DNA of 64,000 bases from Hericium rajendrae (Eukaryota; Basidiomycota; Agaricomycetes; Russulales; Hericiaceae), in the NCBI GenBank assembly GCA_033439255.1, contig CM065881.1, positions 3,348,001 to 3,412,000 of the forward strand, read 5' to 3'. The notes beneath the pieces are model-generated. The model was given only the letters and a program-made list of their open reading frames with translations. It ran no database searches and was not told the DNA's origin. The position numbers and the translations under genes were made by a program. Of this stretch, positions 1-9,777 are shown one piece after another (within the stretch, counting starts at the first letter, position 1; each line of letters begins with the position of its first letter).

Positions 1-916
1 GGTGTCTCACAAGTTCGCCTGCAACGACAGCTTCTGCGCTTCCTACAGGCTCTTCGGCAGCCCTGGACTGCGATTCTGCAGTTACTCGCGGCTCGGCCGC
101 AATCTCCTCATGCAAGTCATCAGCTGCCCCACCATCTGCATGAGCCCAAGAGATAGGGCCTGAGATGTGTCAGACGAGCTGCAATGTAGTCTAATCCAGA
201 GACGTACTGGTGCCGCCAGTTCCCGTCCGCATCCAGGCAAGGAATGTGCCATGAATGTGCTGAAGGATATCGGGCTGTACGGCAACACACTCATAGTCCC
301 AGCGCCACGTCTCTCCGGTGAGAATGGGGTTTGCCCGTGTTCGGCGACTCTGCCAGTCTGCGGTGGGTGGTCAGCAGCAAAGAGAACCAAGTGAGCAACG
401 CGCACCCAGTTTCACGGCGTCACGGTTGGAGGTTTTAGCGGCGCAGATCGCGGCCATAGGACTGCTGTGGTCGCCGACATAAAACTCTATCCGAAGATAG
501 GCATCAAGTGGGGGAAATCGCCATGCAGCGCAGTCGTTTGCGTTCAGCGCCCGCACCTCGGGGAGCGTGGTCTCTTGAACGAAACTTTCTAGTTGTGTCT
601 CCAGGTACTGGAGGTGCTTTCGAACTAGAACGTTGTCGCTTTCGATTGCTGCCGCCATCCAGGGTAGCTGTTTCCAACGGTAACTCATGTCGCTGACGAC
701 ATGATGGCGCCAGATTATTTCTTGCACTGCCGGCGCATACTGCTTTGGGATGCTTGTCCAGTATTTAAGAGGATCGTGCGTATGTAAGTTCCTCGACAGT
801 AGATCTTGGCGGCTGGTGTCGCCGCCGCTGATCTGGCCTAGCTGGTACCATATTTGCCAGTAAGCCTGTACGCGGCCCTTGGGAGCTGGCTTGCCGAACG
901 GGACAAAGTGTTGCAT
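1..916 (-). CDS. hypothetical protein, C-terminus beyond window edge
   Basis: A minus-strand gene starts at the ATG at 916-914 (MQHFVPFGKPAPKG) and runs off the left edge. I read three exons: 916-406, 357-208 and 159-1. They are separated by two 48-nt introns (358-405 and 160-207) with GTGCGC and GTACGT donors and CAG acceptors, and the frame stays open across both. The first 170 residues are soluble-looking and rich in Trp, Tyr and His, for example YWQIWYQLGQ and TWRWDYECVAVQ. The part near the edge becomes Ala/Glu-rich and low in complexity. There is no signal peptide or membrane segment. I do not recognise the family and propose no function. The upstream 270 bp separate it from a decayed thiolase copy on the same strand. 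Confidence 0.6.
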
Positions 917-1184
917 TTCGATGGACTCGGTAGGATGTACAGTTCTTAGAAGCGAGCAGGATGTGCGCAGAGTGAGCATTGAGTATGTAGATGCAGACTT
1001 GGAAGTGGACAAATGGATGTTGGGAGGTTGATCATGGCCAGATAGCACTGATTGCGAGCGAAGCGAGCATACTGCTCTTTCAGGAAACCTTGCTGGCGCG
1101 CTTGAACGCGCGGCGAAATCCCAACGTGTTATACATCCAGTCCAAACAGCACCCGACGTAGATACACACCACCCTGGCCGCTGC

Positions 1185-1800
1185 TCACTGCTCGCTGACG
1201 AACACAGCGTCCATGCCCATGCCGGAGCCGATGCACATGCTGGTGACGAAGATCTTGCCGCCCATCTGCCGCGCGATATTGAGCTCCGTCGCGACCTGCT
1301 GCGCGCACACCACATCAGCACCGCGTACGCACGCAGAACGAGGGAAGAGAACGACGAACTGCAACCCAGCGGGCGCACGTTGACCCACGTAGGGTCGAGT
1401 CCGAGCTTTTCCACGCAATACAGCGACGCCTAGTTGACCTCGAAGAAGCCGATGTCCGCGACGGCGAGCCTGCTCTTGGCGACGCGACGCTCATGATGCG
1501 CGGGGGCACGCCCGGGCCGCGACCTGCGCAGCGACGAACTTGCCGACGACGGGGCGGCCGAGACGCGGCGCTGCTCGCTGCACGCGTGCGGACGGAAGGA
1601 GGACGCACCGGCACGCGCGCTGCCGTCCTGGAGAAGGCGGGCTCGCGCAAGCCGTCGACGAGGTCGCAGGGCTGCTCGGCCTTGGGGTCGGTCCACTGAC
1701 GGTGAGTGTGCCGATGTCGACGGACGTGGTGGGATCGCAGCGGCGGAGGCAGACGGCTATCGAACTCGAAACGGCGGGATCGCCACCGTGTTCCAGCGCA
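1185..1800 (-). pseudogene. decayed partial copy of the 3-ketoacyl-CoA thiolase gene (copy 1, older)
   Basis: This minus-strand segment matches the 3' half of the intact thiolase gene at 7429-8885. The last exon is nearly perfect ([20 protein letters not shown], ending FVSEQ and a stop at about 1185). The matching 3'-UTR stretch, reading atacatccagtccaaacagc on the plus strand, lies at about 1132-1175. Upstream, blocks corresponding to the glycine-rich loop, the AAVLL region and the PKTEQTRE region can still be followed to about 1730, with weaker similarity to about 1800. They are broken by many deletions and frame changes. Intron sequence is retained, so this is a DNA-level duplicate and not a retrocopy. 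No thiolase active-site Cys exon is present. It is more diverged than the second partial copy at 3.7-4.2 kb. The left boundary is approximate. Confidence 0.8.
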
Positions 1801-1893
1801 GATGTCAGTTGCAATAAACCCCTATGAATTGTCCTTCCACACAATCAGCGTGCGCTCACGGACGTCTTCTAATCTCACTACCTCTAACTCGTT

Positions 1894-3089
1894 ATGGCGC
1901 GGGGATGCAAACTCTCGGATCTGACTGTCGAAGAGTCCAACACCTTAATTGGCGTTTTGGAGAAGTTCACCGCGTCTTTGGACCGAGAAGATGAAGAGAC
2001 GGCGACGCTTCTCGAGCGCATCCAATCGGTGACGTCTAAACTCACGGACTACAAGGTGTGCCGCAGGCCTTTCCTCCCCATTATGATCCAGCCTGCTGAC
2101 ACCTTTCCAGCACACCCCTTCCTCCTGCACTACAGTAGCTGATTTGCAGAACCTCCAAATATACTCCGCCGGTCTGGTATTCAAGGACGACGATGCCCGT
2201 GCCCGTGCGCGGCTGCAGGGTACATGCGAGGTCGACGGCGCCGACATGACCTTCGAAACGACCAAGCGTCTTTTCAGGCTCACGCGCATGCACGTCTGAT
2301 GTGCGGTAGGTCCTTAATCCTGGTTCCCATGTATGACATTGTCCGAGTCTCACCTGACGCACTTGCAGTCTGACGCCGGACGCCGGACGCTGATCAACGT
2401 GATCCTGCTCCGACTGGCCTCCATGCTCAGTGACACCGAGAATCGTGTTCTTATTCTTCCTGAACTCAACACCGCTGCAAGTAAGCGGTCGTCTGCGGGT
2501 ACTGTTGATTACCTTGTTGCAAGGTATCCATCCCGACTTTGTGGTTCGTCCACTATCTCCTTCCTGTCGATTGAACAGAGCTGACGGACCTACTTTGCCC
2601 AGACTTGATTTTGACTGAGCCTGTTACCACACTCAGCAGGCCTGATCTGGCACAAATCGGATCCTCCACTATCTTTGAGGCAAAGGACATAGCGGCGCTC
2701 AAAGACCATTTTCCGCAAGTCATCGCAGCGACGGCAACATGGTGCCAAACCCACAAGTATGTTTCTCATTGCCAAAAACGTCGAAGAGTGAGTGGCTCAT
2801 TTGATCTCTAGGAAAGAACGTGCGAGAGGAGCGGTCACATGCGGGGACCACTGGCTTTCCTTCGCGTTCAAGACGCGCAACGATACGCAGAACGAGCCAG
2901 CACGATATGCACGGAGCCCTGTTCTCGAGATTGGCGAAGGGGAAGAGAATCTGGACCTGGTGCTTGGCATCCTCGTCGACTGGGTACGTTTATCGTGGCT
3001 TTTGGATGGTTTTATATTGTATCTTACGTTTGTGGTAGGTCCAACACCCACATGATCTTGAGGAGCAGGAGTACTTCGATTATCTGTAG
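1894..3089 (+). CDS. hypothetical basidiomycete protein, six exons
   Basis: I read exons 1894-2055, 2150-2293, 2369-2480, 2579-2756, 2812-2983 and 3039-3089, which give 272 residues starting MARGCKLSDLTVEES. The exon lengths sum to a whole number of codons. A short N-terminal helix (about residues 5-50) is followed by a mixed region with ELTDLL- and EAKDIAALKDHFPQVIAA-like blocks. The C-terminus is acidic (EEQEYFDYL). There is no signal peptide or membrane segment. The second intron needs a weak donor, GTCTGATG at 2294: without splicing there, translation would stop at the TGA at 2297. That makes this junction the doubtful one, and the locus could be decaying. I do not recognise the family, although the layout resembles small unknown proteins common in wood-decay fungi. 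It is sandwiched between two thiolase remnants of opposite strand. Confidence 0.55.
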
Positions 3090-3640
3090 ATATTCAGTGA
3101 TGTGCACTGTAGGTTTCAGAATCCTCATTCGGGCGTCGAGTAGGTCATGCTTGTTCTCGTCGGATATTGCGCCCGCTTGTGGTCCATCGCAGTGACGGGC
3201 CGCTCCCATTTCACCCGCGGCAGGAGTGTGCCATGGCAGCGAGCACGTCGTATGGGGGTCAGTACACATCGAACGTCCAAGGAACGGTGTCGCCCGCCGC
3301 TTGCCGCACGCATCGCACTCCTCCGTGGCTGAGTTTGCTATCGAGACAGCACGACCGAGCGACACCTCGGTTGTGCGGATCTTCGTCCCTTGGCGATGCG
3401 AGCGCTCGCGTGGAACTGGGTAGAACGGGGGACGAAGCGGGTGGGATGAGGCGGATCTGCGCGGGGATTAGTGGATGCCGGGGAGACAAAGACGTACATG
3501 TAGAGGAAGATAAAAGCAGTGGGAGTCTTGACGAAGTTATTACTCAGGACGCTGTGCAGCAGTATGTGCACTTGACTGTACATTGAATGTATAACAATAA
3601 CAGTCCCATTGCACCGGCATAGAATGGCGTGTCATACATC
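3090..3640. other. non-coding spacer between an unknown gene and thiolase copy 2
   Basis: No convincing protein or RNA gene was found on either strand. The right end (about 3600-3675) is the 3'-UTR region shared with the intact thiolase gene. The match starts around 3600, earlier than in copy 1. Confidence 0.5.
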
Positions 3641-3686
3641 CAGTCCAAACAGCACCCGACGTAAATACATACCACAACGTTCACTG

Positions 3687-4195
3687 CTCGCTCACGAACA
3701 CGGCGGCCATACCCATGCCGGAGCCGATGCACATGCTGGTGACGAAGATCTTGCCGCCCGTCTGCCGCGCAATATTGAGCCCCGTCGCGACCTGCCGCGC
3801 ACCCGCTGCACGCACACCACATCAGCACCACGCGCAGCACAAAACGCAAAAACGACGCACTGCAGCCCAGCGGGTGCCCGAACGCAATCGCGCCGCCGTG
3901 CACGTTGACGCGCGCGCGGTCCAGCCCGAGCTTCTCCACGCAGTACAGCGCCTGCGACGCGAACGCCTCGTTGATCTCGAAGAAGTCGATGTCTGCGACG
4001 GCGAGCCGGCTCTTGGCGACGCGACGGCGGGGCCGATGCCAATGATGCGCGGGGGCACGCCCGCGACCTGCGCGGCGACGAACTTGACGACGACGGGGAG
4101 GCCGAGGCGCTTCGCGACGGGGCGGCGCGCGAGGAGCACGGCGGCGGCGCCGTCGGAGACCTGCGACGCGTTGCCTGCGGGCGGTCGCCATCGCC
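3687..4195 (-). pseudogene. partial copy of the 3-ketoacyl-CoA thiolase gene (copy 2, younger)
   Basis: This segment corresponds to the last two exons of the thiolase at 7429-8885. It begins just upstream of the exon that starts [14 protein letters not shown], with the preceding intron acceptor still recognisable, and runs through [31 protein letters not shown] and [13 protein letters not shown] to the terminal FVSEQ and stop. The last intron is present in its usual place. A short deletion and rearrangement near 4010-4030 (the IPKVLAKTG region of the parent) breaks the frame, and the N-terminal half with the nucleophilic Cys is absent, so it cannot make a working thiolase. Similarity to the parent is high along the whole length and includes the 3'-UTR. 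At about 4190 it abuts a helicase-like fragment on the other strand. Confidence 0.85.
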
Positions 4196-4840
4196 GTGCG
4201 CGCGGATGGGATATTGAAAGAGGTTCATACGGCACTGAACTTGGAGATCAAGTCAAGGTATCTCCTGAACCTCGGTAATGATCGACCCGATATCACGCCG
4301 CATGTTCACCTGATGAGCGACGCGGCAAAGGATCTTGATTCTCTCAATTTCGTGGTCGAAGGAGTGACTGATGAAGAGCAGTTAGAGCGTACAATGGTCT
4401 TCTATAGTACTCGAGATCTCACTTGCCGGGCTTGCCAACATCTTCGCAGCAAAGTTCCCGGCTCGCTCCGAAAGCGAATTGCATTATTTCATTCCTGACG
4501 GAGTAGACGAGCGAAGAACAGGGTGATGCAGGATTATCGAAAGGGAAGGATTAGATCCTGTGCACAAGCGAAGCCGCGGGAATGGTGAGCGACAATTGAA
4601 TTGTGTCGATACACTGTCCTTACCGCATTTCAGGGTGCAGATATCCCGGGTATCAAACACATTGTCCAATATATGGTCCCGTCGTCTCTGTCCGTGTGGA
4701 CACAGCGGGCCGGGCGTACGGGGCACGCGGATGAAGACGCAAACGCGCTCTTGCTAGTCGTGCCATCTGTATTCCAGAAGAAAAATGTTGGGGGCAAAGG
4801 CAACAAAGGCGGCAAAGCGAAGACGAAAAGGAAGAACTGA
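4196..4840 (+). pseudogene. C-terminal fragment of a RecQ-type DNA helicase
   Basis: Two blocks read like the second helicase lobe of the RecQ-like proteins that are multicopy in Agaricomycetes. One (4196-4495) has LDSLNFVVEGV, TMVFYSTRDL and HLRSKVPGSLRKRIALFHS. The other (about 4630-4840) has GADIPGIKHIVQYMVPSSLS, a motif VI-like WTQRAGRTGH, and a Lys/Gly-rich tail ending KTKRKN before the stop. Between them the expected RRRVMQDYRKG-type linker is visible in shifted frames, so a frame change separates the blocks. The DEAH/Walker half is missing. The fragment starts exactly where thiolase copy 2 ends, which suggests both were moved or truncated together. I call it a pseudogene. The family assignment rests on motif reading only. 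Confidence 0.65.
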
Positions 4841-5531
4841 CGTACCCTGCCTATGCCAAGTAGTAGGCCCCACAGGGCTTTGAAAGCTGATTGAACGTCA
4901 ACTGGCGGGTGTGGTGAGCGCTGATCGGATTGCGACCAGCTCAGGTTCTCTCGCACTTGGACTTCGGCTGGTACTTCGTAGTGCACGTTACAAAGGCAAC
5001 TCCGGCCTAGGATAGCAGAGAATGAGGATACAACGAAGAGCCCCGTGGGAACCCTGCGGCTGTGGCGCCACTGGCTAGCAGGATTTCATCCTAGTCTCAT
5101 ACCAAGACCCCACGCGGCGCTTAGAGGAGGGGCTGACCGAGCCTAGATTTCATCCTTCGTCATACAAATTGAAACTCATACACCAACCAGTCAGACTTAT
5201 ACATATCGTCTTCACGACATCTCAAGCTCTCGCCAGTCATCTTGAAAACTCATAGAAACAATTCAGCTCCCTCCCGATCGGTCCCAGTGCACAAAATGTC
5301 TGGGCGCGTAGTGGCGTGCACAAGTTCACGGTGACCGCACGGGCGGCAACTCGGTAAGCTTGGCGCTATGCTGATAGACTCACTCATAAAATTTACTTGT
5401 CTTCGATAGTGAACCACGTTTGTCTCTTCGTATTATCATACCCAGCCAATCATGGAGATGTCCACGCCTGGTATAACCTGTCGTTTTCGACGAAACACCT
5501 GTTTGTTGACACCGTTCTCTCGCATATACAG
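4841..5531. other. spacer with probable promoter and 5' end of the deaminase gene
   Basis: No separate gene is visible. A candidate start (ATG at 5296, following a CT/CA-rich leader) and a GTAAGC donor at 5353 with a TAG acceptor at about 5409 may belong to 5' exons of the deaminase gene at 5532-7011. I could not build a continuous frame through them. Confidence 0.35.
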
Positions 5532-7011
5532 CATCATCCATTCGCCCCGAGACACTCCTTGTCTTATTTCGAGGCATACCTGAGAATGCTAAGGATGCGG
5601 ACAACAACGGCATTTTGAGCCGATTTAACTCCGATGTCTGCGCATCTGTGCCCAAGAATCCATATTCACTCGCTCCCGACGTCGACCTTCAAAACACGAA
5701 CAGACGCTTAATGAGCGTTCTTGATTCCCTCGCATCTCTGTGCGTCAGCGCGGCTACAAAAGAGGTCTATGCTATCACCTTGGAGACGAAGGCGGAGCAG
5801 TGCACTTTGTACGTTGCGTGCAACGGCATGCCGCCTGTTTTCCTCGAGTCGTATCTGAAAGAAATCAAGTATCAAATCCTCAATCTCGCTGTTTCTTTTG
5901 CGGTAGATCTCGACAAGTCAATCGATGTCCCCCCCAATGATACCACTCAAGATCTTGTTCTTGAATTGCTTTTGAAGTGTCACCGACACGGCTTGCAGAA
6001 GATTAGGCGACGGCTCGAGAAGCGTAAGGTCAGGTTTGACGCATACATGGCGAAGGTACGACAGCATGCGAGGACGGTGGACAAGGTGCTGCATGATGAG
6101 CTCTGTGATCTTGAAAACGGCCTGAATTTGGTTGCGAGAATGTTCAAGGAACAGAGGCCAGACATTGAGATTGCAAAATTGATCGTGTGGTATGCATCCT
6201 CCCTCACCAAGTACCTGAAAGACGGTTCTCCCGAGCGACACTTGCTTGACGAATTGGATCAGACCTTTGGTGGGTGTGCCGTCGTATCAATGGTCACATT
6301 TTTGTCTAATACTTATATTCAGCAACTGCCTCTAGCGGTTTCACTATGCGCCGCTTCTTTGAAAAGCTGTTCACACACCACACGGCCGTCATGAATCTCG
6401 TCTCTCTGTCGGGATCTGTGCGTTTCCGGCCACTCATTAAATCCAATCTCAGCATCATCCTTGTTCCTGGCGAGCATCACGCCGTCTCTTTTCCCGTGCG
6501 CGGTCCGGCCGTGGACGCCACCTTGACGGCATTCGACAAGACAGCACTCAGTCGCATGCATGGCAATGTTGAAACGATCGCGAAAGAACCGTGGTCCGGC
6601 AACCAAAACAACAATTTCACATTTCAATACTATGTCCATGCAGAGTGTGCCCTGCTAGCATATCTTCATTGCCGCAAAATCAACACATACCCCTACGTTG
6701 GTGTTTCGAAGCTTGCATGTTACAGTTGTTCCCGATACATCAATGCTTACAATGCTGCGGGCGAAGAGCTCGATGGTTCCCACGAGCGCTTTTTTACGAG
6801 GGGAACTCATGGCAAAATCTATCTGCCATGGGTTTCACCTGAGTTAGGTATGGACCAAGACAAGATCGTTCAAGAGAAGATGGTGGAGGAAATAAAACAA
6901 GATATGGAAGCCTTACTTGGCCGAGATGCCACGCATCGAGCTAAATCAGATAACACTGATATATCGGACTCAGAGAAGTCTTCCCCACGCACAATTGGGC
7001 TTCAAAGTTAA
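5532..7011 (+). CDS. OTT_1508-like fungal deaminase family protein (5' end unresolved)
   Basis: The frame is open from 5532, just after a CAG acceptor, and reads TLLVLFRGIPENAKDADNNG. It continues to 6269, then after a 53-nt intron (6270-6322) runs on to the TAA at 7009-7011. The N-terminal two thirds are helical and charged. The C-terminal third carries a zinc-deaminase signature: HAEC with His at 6637 and Glu at 6643, then SKLACYSCSRY with Cys codons at 6718 and 6727, i.e. H-A-E followed by C-x2-C. This layout matches the fungal OTT_1508-like deaminases, relatives of the nucleic-acid and nucleotide deaminases that have expanded in many fungi. The substrate is unknown, and activity on bases in DNA or RNA is inferred from the superfamily only. 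The tail is acidic and Ser-rich. The initiator and any first exon between 5296 and 5532 remain undecided. Confidence 0.75.
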
Positions 7012-7076
7012 AAGGTATGTGCAGTTTTCCGTACTTTGCACGGCATATCTGATCGCAATGTGTCACCTTGGTAGAG

Positions 7077-7307
7077 GATGTGCAGGAAATGTTCCGTGGA
7101 CAGCAGGTGTAATTGTTGGCCCGTCTGACTGCGCTTGTACAGTGTTTGGATCGGAGACCTCGCGAAGGGCCCGGACGCGTAACAATGTTGCTCGACGCTG
7201 TCGCTGACGCTCGGGCTCCCACAGACAGATCTTGGTATCTTGAAGAGTTGATGCTCATGGCTGTTAGTACGACGTGCGACAAATGGCCTGCAGTAGGTGG
7301 CATGTGA
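7077..7307 (+). pseudogene. remnant of an unknown coding exon
   Basis: Downstream of the deaminase stop, one frame reads EDVQEMFRGQQV, then a TAA, then LLARLTALVQCLDRRP and APTDRSWYLEELMLMAVS, ending at the stop at 7305-7307. The composition is protein-like. The single internal TAA would be CAA (Gln) after one transition. A TAG acceptor-like site precedes it at about 7075. I do not recognise the family. It may be a lost C-terminal exon of a gene broken up by the duplications in this region. Confidence 0.35.
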
Positions 7308-7428
7308 GGTGCCTTCTATGTCTTCGCACAGAGCATCGTGTGTATCAGAAAAAGTCTCATTGCACAATAGAATTGCGTGTTATACATCCAGTCCAAACAG
7401 CACCCGACGTAAATATACACCACAACGC

Positions 7429-8885
7429 TCACTGCTCGCTGACGAACACGGCGGCCATGCCCATGCCGGAGCCGATGCACATGCTGGTGACGAAGATCTT
7501 GCCGCCCGTCTGCCGCGCGATATTGAGCCCCGTCGCGACCTGCCGCGCGCCCGCTGCACACACCCCAAATCAGCACCACGCGCACAAAACGCAAAAACGA
7601 CGCACTGCAGCCCAGCGGGTGCCCGAACGCGATCGCGCCGCCGTGCACGTTGACGCGCGCGCGGTCCAGCCCGAGCTTCTCCACGCAGTACAGCGCCTGC
7701 GACGCGAACGCCTCGTTGATCTCGAAGAAGTCGATGTCCGCGACGCCGAGCCCGGTCTTGGCGAGCACCTTCGGGATCGCGACGGCGGGGCCGACGCCCA
7801 TGATGCGCGGGGGCACGCCCGCGACCTGCGCGGCGACGAACTTGCCGAGGACGGGGAGGCCGAGGCGCTTCGCGACGGAGCGGCGCGTGAGGAGCACGGC
7901 GGCGGCGCCGTCGGAGACCTGCGACGCGTTGCCTGTGGAGGATCAGCATCGCGTCACGTCGCGCGCAACGCGGAAGTAAGGGACTGCGCACCGGCGTGCG
8001 TGCTGCCGTCCTTCGAAAAGGCGGGCTTGAGCTTGCCGAGGCTCTCGGCGGTGACGCCCTCGCGGATGCCGTCGTCGCGGTCCACGACGATCTCGCGGGT
8101 CTGCTCGGTCTTGGGGTCCGTCCAGTTCACCGTGAGCGGGACGATCTCGTCGACGAACTTGCCGGCCTTCTGCGCCGCGGCGGCCTTCTGGAAGGACTGC
8201 GCGGCGAAGGCATCCTGCTGCGCGCGCGAGATGCCAAAGTCGGCGGCGACGTTCTCGGAGGTGATGCCCATGGGGATGAGGCAGTCCTCGGCGGCCTGCG
8301 TGCTGAGGACCTTCTCGGACCAGCCGTCGGGGAGGGTGCCGGCGCCGTAGCCGAAGGTCATGGATTCGACGCCGGCGCCTGGACGGACGTGAGTGCCGAG
8401 GACGAGAGTGGAGATGAGAGGACGCACCGATGCCGATGTCAATCTGGCCCGAGATGATCTGGGAGGCGATGATGTTGATGGCAGTGAGGCCTGACGAGCA
8501 CTGGCGGTTGACGGTGGAGATGGGAGTGGAGATGGGGATGCCTGCGTGAAGTGCGGCCATGCGGGCGGCGGATGCGCCTCCGCCTGGCGGGAGGACATTG
8601 CCGACAGAGATATCCTCAATAAGTGCGGGATCGATGCCAGCTTTGGTGTATGCGGCCTGGAGGATCCCAGAGAGGATTTCCTCTGGGCGCGTGTCCTTGA
8701 AACCACCCTTCTTTCCCTGCAAGAAGATGAGTAACTATTATGATGGTTGGGGAAGCGTCGGTGGGTACCTTCGTCAATGCGGTGCGGACGGCAGCGACGA
8801 TGACAACGTCATTGTCATTCTTTGCGAGCACGGCGGACTTTCCTGATGGCGAGACAAAGTTGGAGACGCGTTGAGCGAACGACAT
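7429..8885 (-). CDS. POT1: 3-ketoacyl-CoA thiolase (acetyl-CoA C-acyltransferase)
   Basis: Five exons (8885-8769, 8716-8428, 8378-7992, 7932-7606, 7553-7429) with introns of 49-59 nt give 414 residues, the usual length for the family. Catalytic landmarks are all present: the nucleophile Cys in [20 protein letters not shown], the catalytic His in [17 protein letters not shown] (spliced across the last intron), and the second Cys in [12 protein letters not shown]. The enzyme cleaves 3-ketoacyl-CoA to acetyl-CoA in fatty-acid beta-oxidation, in fungi normally in the peroxisome. I see no clear PTS1 at the C-terminus (VSEQ) and no textbook PTS2 at the N-terminus (MSFAQRVSNFVSPSGK), so compartment is inferred from the family. 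Two truncated copies of its 3' half lie 3 and 6 kb to the left. A TATA-like TTTATAA lies about 35 bp before the ATG. It is divergent from the FAD monooxygenase at 9778. Confidence 0.95.
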
Positions 8886-8919
8886 GGTGTGTATTGGGGA
8901 AGGGAAAGTGTGGAGGAAG

Positions 8920-8926
8920 TTATAAA
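8920..8926 (-). promoter_or_regulatory. TATA-like element of the thiolase gene
   Basis: TTTATAA on the minus strand lies about 35 bp upstream of the thiolase ATG. It is followed by a C/T-rich leader ending CAATACACACCATG, a usual layout for strongly expressed fungal genes. Because it is this close to the ATG, the leader would be very short. Confidence 0.4.
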
Positions 8927-9777
8927 GGCAGATGTGGGGTAACCCGACTACCCGAAGCACTTGATTCCCTGCCACGTGAATTCCCGTCTGTATACCGGCG
9001 CACCCAGTATCGGGTTAGGGTCGCGGTCTGTTACCACGAAGTTCGTCTCCAGGCAGACCACAATCCCATGCTCAGCACGATACCTTATAAGTTTACACCT
9101 TGAGCTGCCCCTGGATGCATCTTCTCAACATCGTCTCAAGAAAGTACAGTAGTGGTGTGCATTTCGCGTTCCACCGTCGCATCTCGTCCTCTCTACATCC
9201 GCATGCCGTTTCTCGCGGCGTTTGTACTCCTTCCCCTGACAAGGACCCTTGCCTGATAATTTCACTCTTTCTGACCATTTGAATCAACATAAGTGACCAT
9301 AAACCAGTGATCCCGCCTTTCTTCTTATCCTTCAAAGACTCACTGCGATCGCCATAACCCAACTTTTTTGCGCCCACCCTAGATTCATTATGCCTTGTGC
9401 AGAAGCTCGTAACATACGCGAACTCTGAGCACAGGGTCCGGACATTCTTCACCTTCTCTTCCTCCGTACATCTATCTTGCTCGTACCTCACGCCAACTCG
9501 ACGTGCGCCGCCATCTCACGTCCATACGCGATTATCTGACGCCCATGTGACGTAGTGGCCCGCTTCCTGACCGGGGCCGACCATCGCTCGTCGACTCAAC
9601 ACTTTTGTTCAAGATAGCCCGGCGCATGCCAGGGCGCATGTCGTCACGGTGCCGACACGTCCCTTGCGATCATCGCCCTCGCTGCACATTCCCGCGATCG
9701 CTCGCGCAAACATACCACATAAAGCCTGATGCATATGTGAGGTCTGCTGTGTTTTCATACTGACAGTAACACAGACA
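8927..9777. other. divergent promoter region, thiolase / FAD monooxygenase
   Basis: About 0.85 kb between two divergent starts. It contains no protein-like frame. A second TATA-like cttataag lies near 9083. No operator could be named. Confidence 0.5.

Noticed and set aside
1185-4195. Processed (retro) copies of the thiolase
   Set aside because: Intron sequence is still present at the right places and there is no poly-A tract, so these are DNA-level duplicates.
4190-4840. Helitron helicase capturing thiolase fragments
   Set aside because: The helicase motifs are RecQ-like (QRAGRTGH) with no replication-initiator domain or Helitron termini seen. Gene capture by a Helitron stays unproven.
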